A stretch of 64,000 nt of DNA, taken from JAHDVS01 sp964370985 (GTDB lineage: Bacteria > Actinomycetota > Thermoleophilia > Gaiellales > Gaiellaceae). Position numbers and translations under genes: made by a program. Under the pieces are notes generated by a model, which saw nothing but the letters and a program-made list of their open reading frames with translations, was not told where the DNA came from and did no database searches. Below are positions 23,501-29,731 of the stretch, one piece after another. The stretch covers positions 62,001 to 126,000 of the forward strand of contig CAYJLE010000003.1 of assembly GCA_964370985.1 (NCBI GenBank). Reading direction: 5' to 3'. How positions within the stretch are numbered: position 1 is the first letter of the stretch; the number at the start of each line of letters is the position of its first letter.

Positions 23501-23523
23501 TCAGGGTGGCGAGGGCAGAGAGT
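23428..23523 (-). pseudogene. Possible 3' remnant of a gene (codes ...VEVVFRGSRVERL)
   Basis: Read on the minus strand, about 30 codons after an in-frame TGA give LSALAHPEVASPFVVYDRVE then VVFRGSRVERL and a TAG that is the first triplet of the palindromic element. The last seven residues, GSRVERL, are identical to the C-terminus of the MBL hydrolase at 27163, whose TAG lies in the same position. No start codon or upstream gene body is present. It may be the tail of a lost gene or simply repeat-associated sequence. The surrounding 23366-23846 (480 bp) has no complete gene. Confidence 0.35.
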
Positions 23524-23801
23524 CAGTTGTGTGCCCTCTGACGCCTCGGGAGCCCTGTCCTCGCTGTGAGAGACCCAACCGTGGCCTTGGCCGGCTCCCT
23601 AGCCGGGCGCCCAACGGCGCGATAGCCGGGCGTCCCGGCGCGTAGCGCGCGTATGCGAACTCGCTAGGTAGCGCGGACTCAAGACGCGGCATCTTCGCTC
23701 CAGCCAAGATCCCCACGCCGCCCTCGCCACTTGGGTACGGCCCGGTGGCCGGGGGGGCATCGGGAAGACCGGGTCTTGTTACGCAGATGCGCTCTCAGCT
23801 A

Positions 23802-23827
23802 CGCCTCCCGGAACCATCCGGGAGGCG
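23802..23827. terminator. 10-bp hairpin, likely terminator of the methylase gene
   Basis: CGCCTCCCGG-AACCAT-CCGGGAGGCG is a perfect 10-bp stem with a 6-nt loop, 20 nt downstream of the methylase stop on the minus strand. There is no T-tract, as is common for actinobacterial terminators. Confidence 0.55.
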
Positions 23828-23846
23828 CTTCGGATTACCGATCAGG

Positions 23847-24623
23847 TCAGGCCGGTGCTGGCCGGACTGCCGAGCGCAGGCCTTCACGGGCACGCGGGGC
23901 AGCCGCAGAGGGAGCATCCGCGACGCTTGGCGTGGTCCCGAGCCACACGACTTCGGATTGGACGCCTCCGATCGAGTCCCGCGCGCGTGCCAGATGTTCG
24001 AATGGGAGCCAGTCGGCGCCGTCCTGCTCGCAGACGATCTTCTGCCCTCGCCGCGACTGGCACCATTCACCGAGGGCGTTGTAGTCGAGCGCCGCCGAGT
24101 TGCAGCCTTCGGCGTAACCCATGCCGCGTTGCTGCGCCCGACTGCCCACGTGGTAAGGCGGGTCGATGAACCACGTCGCCTCTATGTCTTCGGCCTCCGT
24201 GTAGTCACCGTGGATGACCTCGACGCGGCCCTTCACGTGAGGCAGCACGTTCGCGATCTGCTTGAACATGCGCCTCAGGACGACGGGCATCCGGTCCGTG
24301 ACGACCATCTCCTTCTGGCGGGCAATGCGGTTGGAGACGGCCGAGGTCATCAGAAGGAAGTCCGATGTCCGCTCGCCTGCTTCCGGGATCGGATAGTTGA
24401 GGACATCGTCGGCGTCCATGTCGAGCAGCTTCACCCACGTGTCGTAGACCCGCTTGTCCTTCTCGATGAGGATGACCTTGTCGAGGGCAGGCCGGAGCAG
24501 CGACGGCGTCAGGTGCGTGACGCTGTATGCCGCCGACCCCGCGAAGGGCTCGACGATGACGTCGTGCTTCGGCGCGGGGTAGGACCGCGCGAGTCGCCGC
24601 TTGCCGCCGTAGAAGTAGAACAT
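23847..24623 (-). CDS. DNA adenine methylase (D12/Dam class)
   Basis: A 258-residue N6-adenine methyltransferase. FYFYGGKRRLARSYPAPKHD is the N-terminal AdoMet-binding GGK motif of the D12 class. Motif I is VIVEPFAGSAAYSVTHL, and the catalytic motif IV is DPPYH (after GDYTEAEDIEATWFI). C-terminal VVWLGTTPSVADAP is unremarkable. No restriction partner is adjacent, so it is likely an orphan, phage-type methylase. The ATG start has TACACT (24635-24630) 6 nt upstream; the longer open frame before it is not protein-like. It is the last of a minus-strand run with the two genes upstream. Confidence 0.85.
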   Translation of the reverse strand: MFYFYGGKRRLARSYPAPKHDVIVEPFAGSAAYSVTHLTPSLLRPALDKVILIEKDKRVYDTWVKLLDMDADDVLNYPIPEAGERTSDFLLMTSAVSNRIARQKEMVVTDRMPVVLRRMFKQIANVLPHVKGRVEVIHGDYTEAEDIEATWFIDPPYHVGSRAQQRGMGYAEGCNSAALDYNALGEWCQSRRGQKIVCEQDGADWLPFEHLARARDSIGGVQSEVVWLGTTPSVADAPSAAAPRAREGLRSAVRPAPA

Positions 24624-24661
24624 CGCCCGAGTGTACGGGGCGGCGTCGACGGCACCGATCC

Positions 24662-25327
24662 CTACGTGCCAACCCGCTGTTCGTACTGCCGACGCAGCTT
24701 CTGCGCGGAGGCCCGGAACGCCTCCAGCTCGGGACCCGTCCTGCCGTTCTCTGCCTCGAGCTTCTTGATCTTCGCGAGGAGCTCGTCGTCGTCGGCGCGC
24801 TCCTTGAGGCACATCATCGCGTCGTCGATCGCCACGCGGACCTTGATCAGCTCGTTGGCGATCTGGGCGAGATCTTCCTTCGGCGCGACCTCCCAGTAGG
24901 CCATCTTGGGGATCTGAACGCCGATGTGCTCGCCGAGCTCCATCAGGCGGCGATGCACCCGATAGAACTCGGCGTAGTCGCCGTGCTCGTAGGTGCGCAG
25001 GTCGACCATCCGCGAGCGGTTCGACTTGCGCTTCACCTTTCGCTTCGTCCGCAGCGCGTAGCGATCCCTCGCATCCTCGACGTCGGCAACCGGTACGGCC
25101 GCGTACTTCGCCGGGTTCTTCCCGACCTCCCGCAGCAGTCCCGCCTTCTGCAACCGCTCCCGCTCGCGCGAGAGGCCGTAAGCCAAAGGCTGCCCCGTCT
25201 TGCGCCCGCGTGTCACGGGTCGCATCTGCGCCATGGTGGCCGTACCGAGACGCTTCGCCTCCGCGAGCATCGCCCGGTCGTTCGGGTCGAGCCTCGCGAC
25301 GAGCGCGTCGTATTCGTCCTGGGTCAT
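24662..25327 (-). CDS. Hypothetical protein with N-terminal helical and C-terminal coiled-coil region
   Basis: Family not recognised; about 221 residues. Residues 1-90 look like a winged-helix-like DNA-binding unit (YDALVARLDPNDRAMLAEAK, LSRERERLQKAGLLREVGKN, then KYAAVP). A very basic stretch follows (RTKRKVKRKSNRSR). The last 60 residues (LLAKIKKLEAENGRTGPELE and LEAFRASAQKLRRQYEQR) form a probable coiled coil. That mix suits a phage or plasmid regulator or replication accessory protein. ATG 25327 is preferred to GTG 25333 because GGAG lies about 8 nt before it. It is 38 nt upstream of the methylase gene. Confidence 0.65.
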   Translation of the reverse strand: MTQDEYDALVARLDPNDRAMLAEAKRLGTATMAQMRPVTRGRKTGQPLAYGLSRERERLQKAGLLREVGKNPAKYAAVPVADVEDARDRYALRTKRKVKRKSNRSRMVDLRTYEHGDYAEFYRVHRRLMELGEHIGVQIPKMAYWEVAPKEDLAQIANELIKVRVAIDDAMMCLKERADDDELLAKIKKLEAENGRTGPELEAFRASAQKLRRQYEQRVGT

Positions 25328-25435
25328 CTGCACATCTCCGTAGGATGAGAAGCGAAATCAGGCGGCGCCGGGGTGAGCGCCGGGTTGGAGAACACGCCGG
25401 TCGCCGCCTGTATCTCGCCGAGCCCTAACGAGTCG

Positions 25436-26119
25436 CTAGGACTCGTTCGACCCCGACATGAGCTCCAGCGTGCTCTTCGCGAGCTGCGCAGCAGCCTTCA
25501 TCCCGGAGTCGACCTCGCGAGATGCCTTACCGGCCATCTCCTTGTTGCGGTTCGAGACCAGCGCGGCGTTCTTCGCCAGCCGGTCAGCGGCCCGTCGCAC
25601 CGACGTCTTCAGCGGGGCGATGAAGTCGTCGAAGATCAGCTCCTCGTTCTTCGTGAGGTAGACGACCTCGACGCCGGGCGAACCGTCCACCGTCGTCCTC
25701 GTCTTGATGAGCACGAGGTGCGGGTCACGCTCCCCGACCAGGCGCTGCACCGGCCCCGAGAAGTTCGGGTTGACCGGATTCCACGCCTCCTTCACGAGCT
25801 GCGTCCACACCGCCTGCTCCACCGGGCCGAGCTCGTCCCACTCGTCGTTCGCGCCCGGCGTCTCGGGGAACACCTTCTTCGTGAGCGTCCCGTGCGTGAG
25901 CGCCTTCTCCGACTTCTCGTCGGGCGTCTTGATGACGGCGTTCGTCTTGAGGGCGCGATAGATCGCGTCGTGCACGAGCCACTTGTCGACGACGTCCTCG
26001 CCCTCGCCGTTGGTCGCGACGTACCCATTCGCCCGGTGCGCCTCGAACACGCCTCCCTCGACGGCGGCCTCAAAAGCGGCCTCATCCATACCGAGGGGCA
26101 GGTCCTGAATAGCGGACAT
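25436..26119 (-). CDS. Hypothetical phage-like protein
   Basis: A 227-residue acidic protein, family not recognised. It begins MSAIQDLPLGMDEAAFEAAV and contains VVDKWLVHDAIYRALKTNAV, WDELGPVEQAVWTQLVKEAW, and a helical C-terminus (AADRLAKNAALVSNRNKEMA, KAAAQLAKSTLELM). It has no membrane segment. Start ATG follows GGAGAAGGA (spacing 3-8 nt) and a perfect TATAAT about 73 nt upstream, a promoter plan different from the leaderless genes around the accessory patch. Its neighbours suggest prophage or plasmid origin. Confidence 0.65.
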   Translation of the reverse strand: MSAIQDLPLGMDEAAFEAAVEGGVFEAHRANGYVATNGEGEDVVDKWLVHDAIYRALKTNAVIKTPDEKSEKALTHGTLTKKVFPETPGANDEWDELGPVEQAVWTQLVKEAWNPVNPNFSGPVQRLVGERDPHLVLIKTRTTVDGSPGVEVVYLTKNEELIFDDFIAPLKTSVRRAADRLAKNAALVSNRNKEMAGKASREVDSGMKAAAQLAKSTLELMSGSNES

Positions 26120-26191
26120 GCGTCCTTCTCCAATCTGCGCGGCGCGAGGGGTGAGCGTTATTGCTACCCGTCGTGAACCGTGCGTCCAACG

Positions 26192-26197
26192 ATTATA
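26192..26197 (-). promoter_or_regulatory. Perfect -10 (TATAAT) for the 25436-26119 gene
   Basis: TATAAT on the minus strand (26197-26192) is the only perfect consensus -10 I noticed in the window. It would give a 5' leader of about 65 nt ending in a strong Shine-Dalgarno (GGAGAAGGA). The -35 region is weak (TGGCGA at 17 bp). The AT-rich patch 26150-26220 is atypical for this DNA. Confidence 0.5.
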
Positions 26198-26311
26198 CAC
26201 GAAGGTCGGGTGCTTCGCCACCACGCGATCACGCCCGGGGCTGCTCCCAGACGACGCGGGCATCCCCGTCGAGGCCGGTGAACGTGACGAACCCGCTTAG
26301 GCCTGGCGGGA

Positions 26312-26533
26312 CTAAGGCTCCCATACCACCTGCTGATCGCCGTCGAGGGTGATGAGGACGATGATCCGGAGACTTCCCGCCCGCCGCCGCGCCTCCACCA
26401 CCCAAGCATCTTCCTTGGAGAGGCTCCGGCTAGTGGGGCGCACGACTTCTGCGATGCCCACCACTCGACGGATGTACGAGACGACGCTGTAGTGCTGGGG
26501 ATGGCTCAGGGGGAGTCCTCGACCAGTGCCCAC
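26312..26533 (-). CDS. Hypothetical small protein (73 residues)
   Basis: From GTG 26533 the frame codes SHPQHYSVVSYIRRVVGIAE, VVRPTSRSLSKEDAWVVEAR and a strand-rich tail RIIVLITLDGDQQVVWEP. The alternating hydrophobic tail looks like genuine protein. It overlaps the upstream small gene by 28 nt. Family not recognised; it could be an immunity, antitoxin or phage protein. The start is uncertain. Confidence 0.4.
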   Translation of the reverse strand: MGTGRGLPLSHPQHYSVVSYIRRVVGIAEVVRPTSRSLSKEDAWVVEARRRAGSLRIIVLITLDGDQQVVWEP

Positions 26534-26724
26534 CGCACGGCGAGGTCGTCCCTTTCGCACAGCCACTCATTCAGGTCATCGCTGCCTGCCAGCAGCACCT
26601 TGCTCTGGTCGATGGCCCAGGACTCGCCAACTTCAGCCACGGCCAATCGGCTGAGGAACTTGGCGCGATCGATCATCGCCACATCGCGCTCTGTCTGGGT
26701 CGAACGAGAAGTTGCCATGCACAT
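26506..26724 (-). CDS. Hypothetical small protein (72 residues)
   Basis: Codes MCMATSRSTQTERDVAMIDR, then AKFLSRLAVAEVGESWAIDQ and DLNEWLCERDDLAVRWALVE. Helical and acidic, family not recognised. It forms a compact pair with the overlapping downstream frame. ATG 26676 (MIDRAKF) is an alternative start. Possible toxin-antitoxin-like or phage gene pair; no motif proves it. Confidence 0.42.
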   Translation of the reverse strand: MCMATSRSTQTERDVAMIDRAKFLSRLAVAEVGESWAIDQSKVLLAGSDDLNEWLCERDDLAVRWALVEDSP

Positions 26725-26756
26725 ATTCTCGTAGCCCGACTAGGCAACGCGCATCA

Positions 26757-26781
26757 GACGGCCACTCGCGCGAGTGGCGTC
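26757..26781. terminator. Strong hairpin between two small genes
   Basis: GCCACTCGCGCGAGTGGC (26761-26778) is a perfect 18-bp palindrome, extended by GAC/GTC outside one unpaired G. It lies 40 nt downstream of the small frame that ends at 26821 (minus strand) and 33 nt upstream of the next one, so it is either a terminator or an operator. Confidence 0.45.
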
Positions 26782-26820
26782 TCCTCCACCGAGCGGAGCG
26801 CCGACGGGTGATGCGAGCGG

Positions 26821-26997
26821 CTACTGAGGGAGGACTTCCACGGGCCGGAACTCGATGGGCCGATACCGATGGGTGGCGGCCGGGATGAATTCCAGCTTCG
26901 GCATTTCCAGCCTGGGCACTCGATGGCATCGCACCTCAGCGAAGTGCCAGCGCAGCGCCTCCCTCTGCTGGAGGAGATCCAGGTCGTCCCAGATCAT
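26821..26997 (-). CDS. Short hypothetical frame (58 residues)
   Basis: From ATG 26997 it codes IWDDLDLLQQREALRWHFAE, then VRCHRVPRLEMPKLEFIPAA and a tail ending RPIEFRPVEVLPQ. Third codon positions are mostly G/C, like the real genes here, and a hairpin follows the stop. It is truncated at its 5' end by, or starts next to, the 53-bp repeat copy B, so it might be the 3' part of an interrupted gene. No family recognised. Confidence 0.35.
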   Translation of the reverse strand: MIWDDLDLLQQREALRWHFAEVRCHRVPRLEMPKLEFIPAATHRYRPIEFRPVEVLPQ

Positions 26998-27049
26998 GTG
27001 GAGACTGAGATGACGCTCTCCCGAGGATGGGGAGTCCGACAGTCTGGCC

Positions 27050-27102
27050 AGTGGCGTCCCCGTTCGTGGTGTACGACCGGGTTGAGGTGGTCTTCCGCGG
27101 CT
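27050..27102. repeat. 53-bp repeat, copy B (inverted relative to copy A)
   Basis: Reverse complement of 23448-23500 with one mismatch. In this orientation the plus strand codes VASPFVVYDRVEVVFRG, the same peptide that copy A codes on the minus strand. With copy A it brackets about 3.6 kb of accessory genes. Confidence 0.75.
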
Positions 27103-27140
27103 GCCGTGGAGCGCGAGCCGTACGCGCCGTGACGGCGCGA

Positions 27141-27165
27141 GGGGCGGGGTCAGGACCCGCCCCTA
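27141..27165. repeat. Palindromic element overlapping the MBL hydrolase stop
   Basis: GGGGCGGGGTCAGGACCCGC followed by CCCTA. On the minus strand the element begins TAGGGGCGGGTCC, and its TAG (27165-27163) is the stop codon of the MBL-fold gene. It may end transcription of that gene. Confidence 0.65.
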
Positions 27166-27903
27166 CAGCCGCTCGACGCGCGAGCCGCCGACGATCTGGT
27201 CGCGGCCGTCCGGGTAGCGCACCCAGGCCTTGTGGGTGCCGTCGTAGTCGGGGCCCCAGAGGACGAGCGTCGCCTCCTCGCCCGCGACCCGGCAGCGCTG
27301 CGTGCCCTCCGGGTCGAGCCCCCGCCAGACGCGGACGAACGGGTTCGACTCCCACTCGGCGGCGACGGTCGTCGGCCCAGCGTGACCCGGATGGAGGCGG
27401 GCCCGGGGCGGCAGCGCCATCAGCCGCTCCATGATCGAGCGCACCTGGTCGGCGTAGCCGGTGGGGCCGCCGCCGGCGGTGCCCCCGACCGTGCCCCGGA
27501 AGAGGCAGTCGCCGGTCAGGCAGTCCGTCCCGTTGACGAGCAGTGCGAGGTGGTCACGGCAGTGGCCCGGCGTCTCGATCACCCGCAGCTCGAGCTCCCC
27601 CGAGCGGATGACGTCGCCGTCGCCGATCGTGCCGTCGAGTGGGACGCCGGCCTCGCGGGCCAGGGGGTGCCCCAGCACGGACACGCCGAAGCGGGCCGCG
27701 TCCGCGGCACACGTGACGACGTGATCCTCGTGGTGATGGGTGACGAGCACGTGGGTGATCGTCAGCGAGAGCCGCTCGGCCGCGGCGAGCAGGGGCTCGT
27801 TGATCCCGTTCGAGTCGACGAGCACGCCGTGCCCGCCGTCGCGGTCGGCCAGGAGGTAGGCGTTCGAAAGCCAGCCCGGGTGCTCTGTTCGCTCGATGAT
27901 CAC
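27163..27903 (-). CDS. MBL-fold metallo-hydrolase (glyoxalase II-like)
   Basis: A 246-residue zinc hydrolase of the metallo-beta-lactamase fold. THHHEDH (residues 55-61) gives the H-x-H-x-D-H binuclear site; GHCRDH, LTGDCLFRG and RLHPGHAG supply the remaining His and Asp ligands. A 40-residue C-terminal extension (ATLVLWGPDYDGTHKAWVRY, then PDGRDQIVGGSRVERL) follows the core. It lies 18 nt downstream of a class III alcohol dehydrogenase, so it may hydrolyse the formyl or acyl thioester made by that enzyme; this is inference. GTG start after GAGAGGAGACC. Confidence 0.88.
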   Translation of the reverse strand: MIIERTEHPGWLSNAYLLADRDGGHGVLVDSNGINEPLLAAAERLSLTITHVLVTHHHEDHVVTCAADAARFGVSVLGHPLAREAGVPLDGTIGDGDVIRSGELELRVIETPGHCRDHLALLVNGTDCLTGDCLFRGTVGGTAGGGPTGYADQVRSIMERLMALPPRARLHPGHAGPTTVAAEWESNPFVRVWRGLDPEGTQRCRVAGEEATLVLWGPDYDGTHKAWVRYPDGRDQIVGGSRVERL

Positions 27904-27921
27904 GTCGGTCTCCTCTCCGAG

Positions 27922-29028
27922 CTACGGGAGCTCGATCACGGTGCGGATGCCCTCCTGGCGCTCCATCGTCGCGAAGGCATTGTTGACGGCGTCGAGCGGC
28001 ACGCGCGCGGTCACGAGCGCGTCGACGTCGATCTCCCCGGCCAGCCAGCGCTCGACGAGCCGGGGCACCTGCGTGCGTCCCTTGACGCCTCCGAACGAGG
28101 AGCCGGCGACGTGCCGGCCGGTGATCAGGAGGCGCGGGACGATCTCGAGCAGCTCCCCCTTGCCTGCGACGCCGATCATCGTGGCGAGCCCCCACGCCTC
28201 CCGCGCCGCCTCGACCGCTTGCCGCATCACCGCGACGTTCCCGGTCGCCTCGAACGTGTAGTCGAAGCCGAAGCCGCCGGTCTCCGAGCGCAGCCACTCG
28301 ACCGTGTCCGCGCCGGCGAGGCGCGTGTCGGTCGCCCCGTGGTGGCGCGCCTGCGCGAGGCGCGACTCGGCCAGGTCGATCGCGACGATCCGCCCGGCGC
28401 CCGCCAGGCGACAGCCGATCACCGCGCCGAGCCCGACGAGCCCGCAGCCGAAGACCGCGCAGGTCGAGCCGGGCTCCACGCGCGCCGTATAGAGGGCGGC
28501 GCCGATCCCGGTCGAGAGCCCGCAGGCGAACGGGGCGCAGCCGGCAAGCGCCGCCTCCGGGCTCACCTTCGCGAGCGCGATCTCGGGCATGACGGTGTAC
28601 TCGGCGAACGTGGACGTGCCCATGAAGTGGCGCAGCGGCTCGCCGTCGCGCGAGAAGCGCGTCGTCCCGTCGGGGAGGAAGCCGAGCCCCTGCTGGTCGC
28701 GGATCGCGACGCAGCGGTTCGTGCGCGGACTCCGGCAGTGGACGCACTCGCCGCACTCGGGGGCGAACAGGGTCACGACGTGGTCGCCGGGGCGCACGAG
28801 CGTGACGCCCTCGCCGACCCCCTCGACCACGCCCGCGCCCTCGTGGCCGAGCACGCACGGGACGTACCCGGTCGGGTCGGCGCCCGACGCGGTGTAGAGA
28901 TCCGTGTGGCAGACGCCGCACGCGACGAGCCGGACGAGCGCCTCGCCCGCCCTCGGCTCGGCGAGGTCGACCTCCTGCACCACGAGCGGCCGGCCGAACT
29001 CCTCGAGGACGGCGGCCCGGACCTTCAC
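27922..29028 (-). CDS. Class III zinc alcohol dehydrogenase (S-(hydroxymethyl)thiol dehydrogenase-like)
   Basis: A 368-residue medium-chain dehydrogenase. ACGVCHTDLYTASGADPTGY holds the catalytic zinc Cys, VLGHEGAGVVEGVGEGVTL the His-Glu zinc site, and CGECVHCRSPRTNRC the four structural-zinc Cys. The NAD fold reads AVFGCGLVGLGAVIGCRLAG. It resembles class III enzymes that oxidise the formaldehyde adduct of glutathione or mycothiol (SSFGGVKGRTQVPRLVERWL is typical). The substrate thiol cannot be read from sequence. Start GTG 29028 is the first codon before KVRAAVLEEFGRPLVVQEVD; 10 nt follow the PPOX gene. Confidence 0.88.
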   Translation of the reverse strand: MKVRAAVLEEFGRPLVVQEVDLAEPRAGEALVRLVACGVCHTDLYTASGADPTGYVPCVLGHEGAGVVEGVGEGVTLVRPGDHVVTLFAPECGECVHCRSPRTNRCVAIRDQQGLGFLPDGTTRFSRDGEPLRHFMGTSTFAEYTVMPEIALAKVSPEAALAGCAPFACGLSTGIGAALYTARVEPGSTCAVFGCGLVGLGAVIGCRLAGAGRIVAIDLAESRLAQARHHGATDTRLAGADTVEWLRSETGGFGFDYTFEATGNVAVMRQAVEAAREAWGLATMIGVAGKGELLEIVPRLLITGRHVAGSSFGGVKGRTQVPRLVERWLAGEIDVDALVTARVPLDAVNNAFATMERQEGIRTVIELP

Positions 29029-29038
29029 GGGCGGGATG

Positions 29039-29713
29039 CTAGCTGGCCGGGTGCCTCGCGGCCCGGGCGGCGTCGAGGTCGAGCGCGTAGGCGGGCGGCT
29101 CGAGCCCCGGAGCGAGGCCGGGCGCCGGTACCGGCGCCCCCGCGCGCACGGCGAGGGGGACGACGCCAGCCCAGACCGGGTAGTCCAGGTCGGCGCCGCT
29201 GTCGCCGGGCGGCCCCTGTCGCAGCTTGGCGGAGCACTCCTCGAGCGGGAGTGCGGCAACGGTGGTCGCCTTCAGCTCGCTCGCGCTCGGCGGGCGCACC
29301 TCGGCCCAGCGGCCAGGCACGAGCTGCTCGGTGAACGCCTCGAGCGCGCGCAGCTTCTCGTCGGGGTCGTCGACCAGGCGCGCGGTCCCGAGCACGATCG
29401 CCGAGCGGTAGTTCGCCGACTGGTTGTAGGCGGTGCGCGCGAGCACGAGGCCGTCGACGATCGTGACGGTCAGGCAGACCGGCACGCCCGCGGCGAGCGT
29501 CCGGAACATCCGGCTCGCCGCCGAGCCGTGCACGTAGACCGTGTCGTCGACGCGCGCGTGCAGCGTCGGGATCACGTACGGCTGTCCGTCGTGGACGAAG
29601 CCGAGGTGGCAGACGAGCGCCTCGTCGAGAATCGAGTCGACGGCCGCGCGGTCGTAGGCGCCCCGCTCGGGGTGGCGGCGGACGCGGATGCGGTCGGTGG
29701 CGGGTTTCCTCAT
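29039..29713 (-). CDS. Pyridoxamine 5'-phosphate oxidase-like FMN-binding protein
   Basis: A 224-residue split-barrel flavoprotein of the PNPOx-like group. EALVCHLGFVHDGQPYVIPT, VYVHGSAASRMFRTLAAGVP (phosphate-binding S-x-x-x-R) and SANYRSAIVLGTARLVDDPD fit the family, and ALEAFTEQLVPGRWAEVRPP is a common C-terminal segment. The function is unknown; reduction of a small molecule or heme/flavin handling is typical. It is divergent from a MocR regulator that shares its promoter, so it is probably regulated by it. ATG start, probably leaderless. Confidence 0.85.
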   Translation of the reverse strand: MRKPATDRIRVRRHPERGAYDRAAVDSILDEALVCHLGFVHDGQPYVIPTLHARVDDTVYVHGSAASRMFRTLAAGVPVCLTVTIVDGLVLARTAYNQSANYRSAIVLGTARLVDDPDEKLRALEAFTEQLVPGRWAEVRPPSASELKATTVAALPLEECSAKLRQGPPGDSGADLDYPVWAGVVPLAVRAGAPVPAPGLAPGLEPPAYALDLDAARAARHPAS

Positions 29714-29731
29714 TTGTTATAGTACAGATCG
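29714..29731. promoter_or_regulatory. Overlapping divergent -10 elements
   Basis: Only 18 bp separate the two start codons. TATAGT (29718-29723, plus) is 8 nt from the MocR ATG. On the minus strand TGTACT (29726-29721) is 7 nt from the PPOX ATG, and TATAAC overlaps it. The core GTTATAGTAC is nearly palindromic, so one AT-rich box may serve both directions and both mRNAs would be leaderless. Confidence 0.5.

Noticed and set aside
26633..26929. 98-codon minus-strand frame
   Set aside because: Arg-rich shadow that crosses the strong hairpin and two better small frames.
23448..27102. The 53-bp repeats as phage attachment sites (attL/attR)
   Set aside because: Attachment sites should be direct repeats with an integrase nearby. 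These are inverted, and no integrase or tRNA is present.
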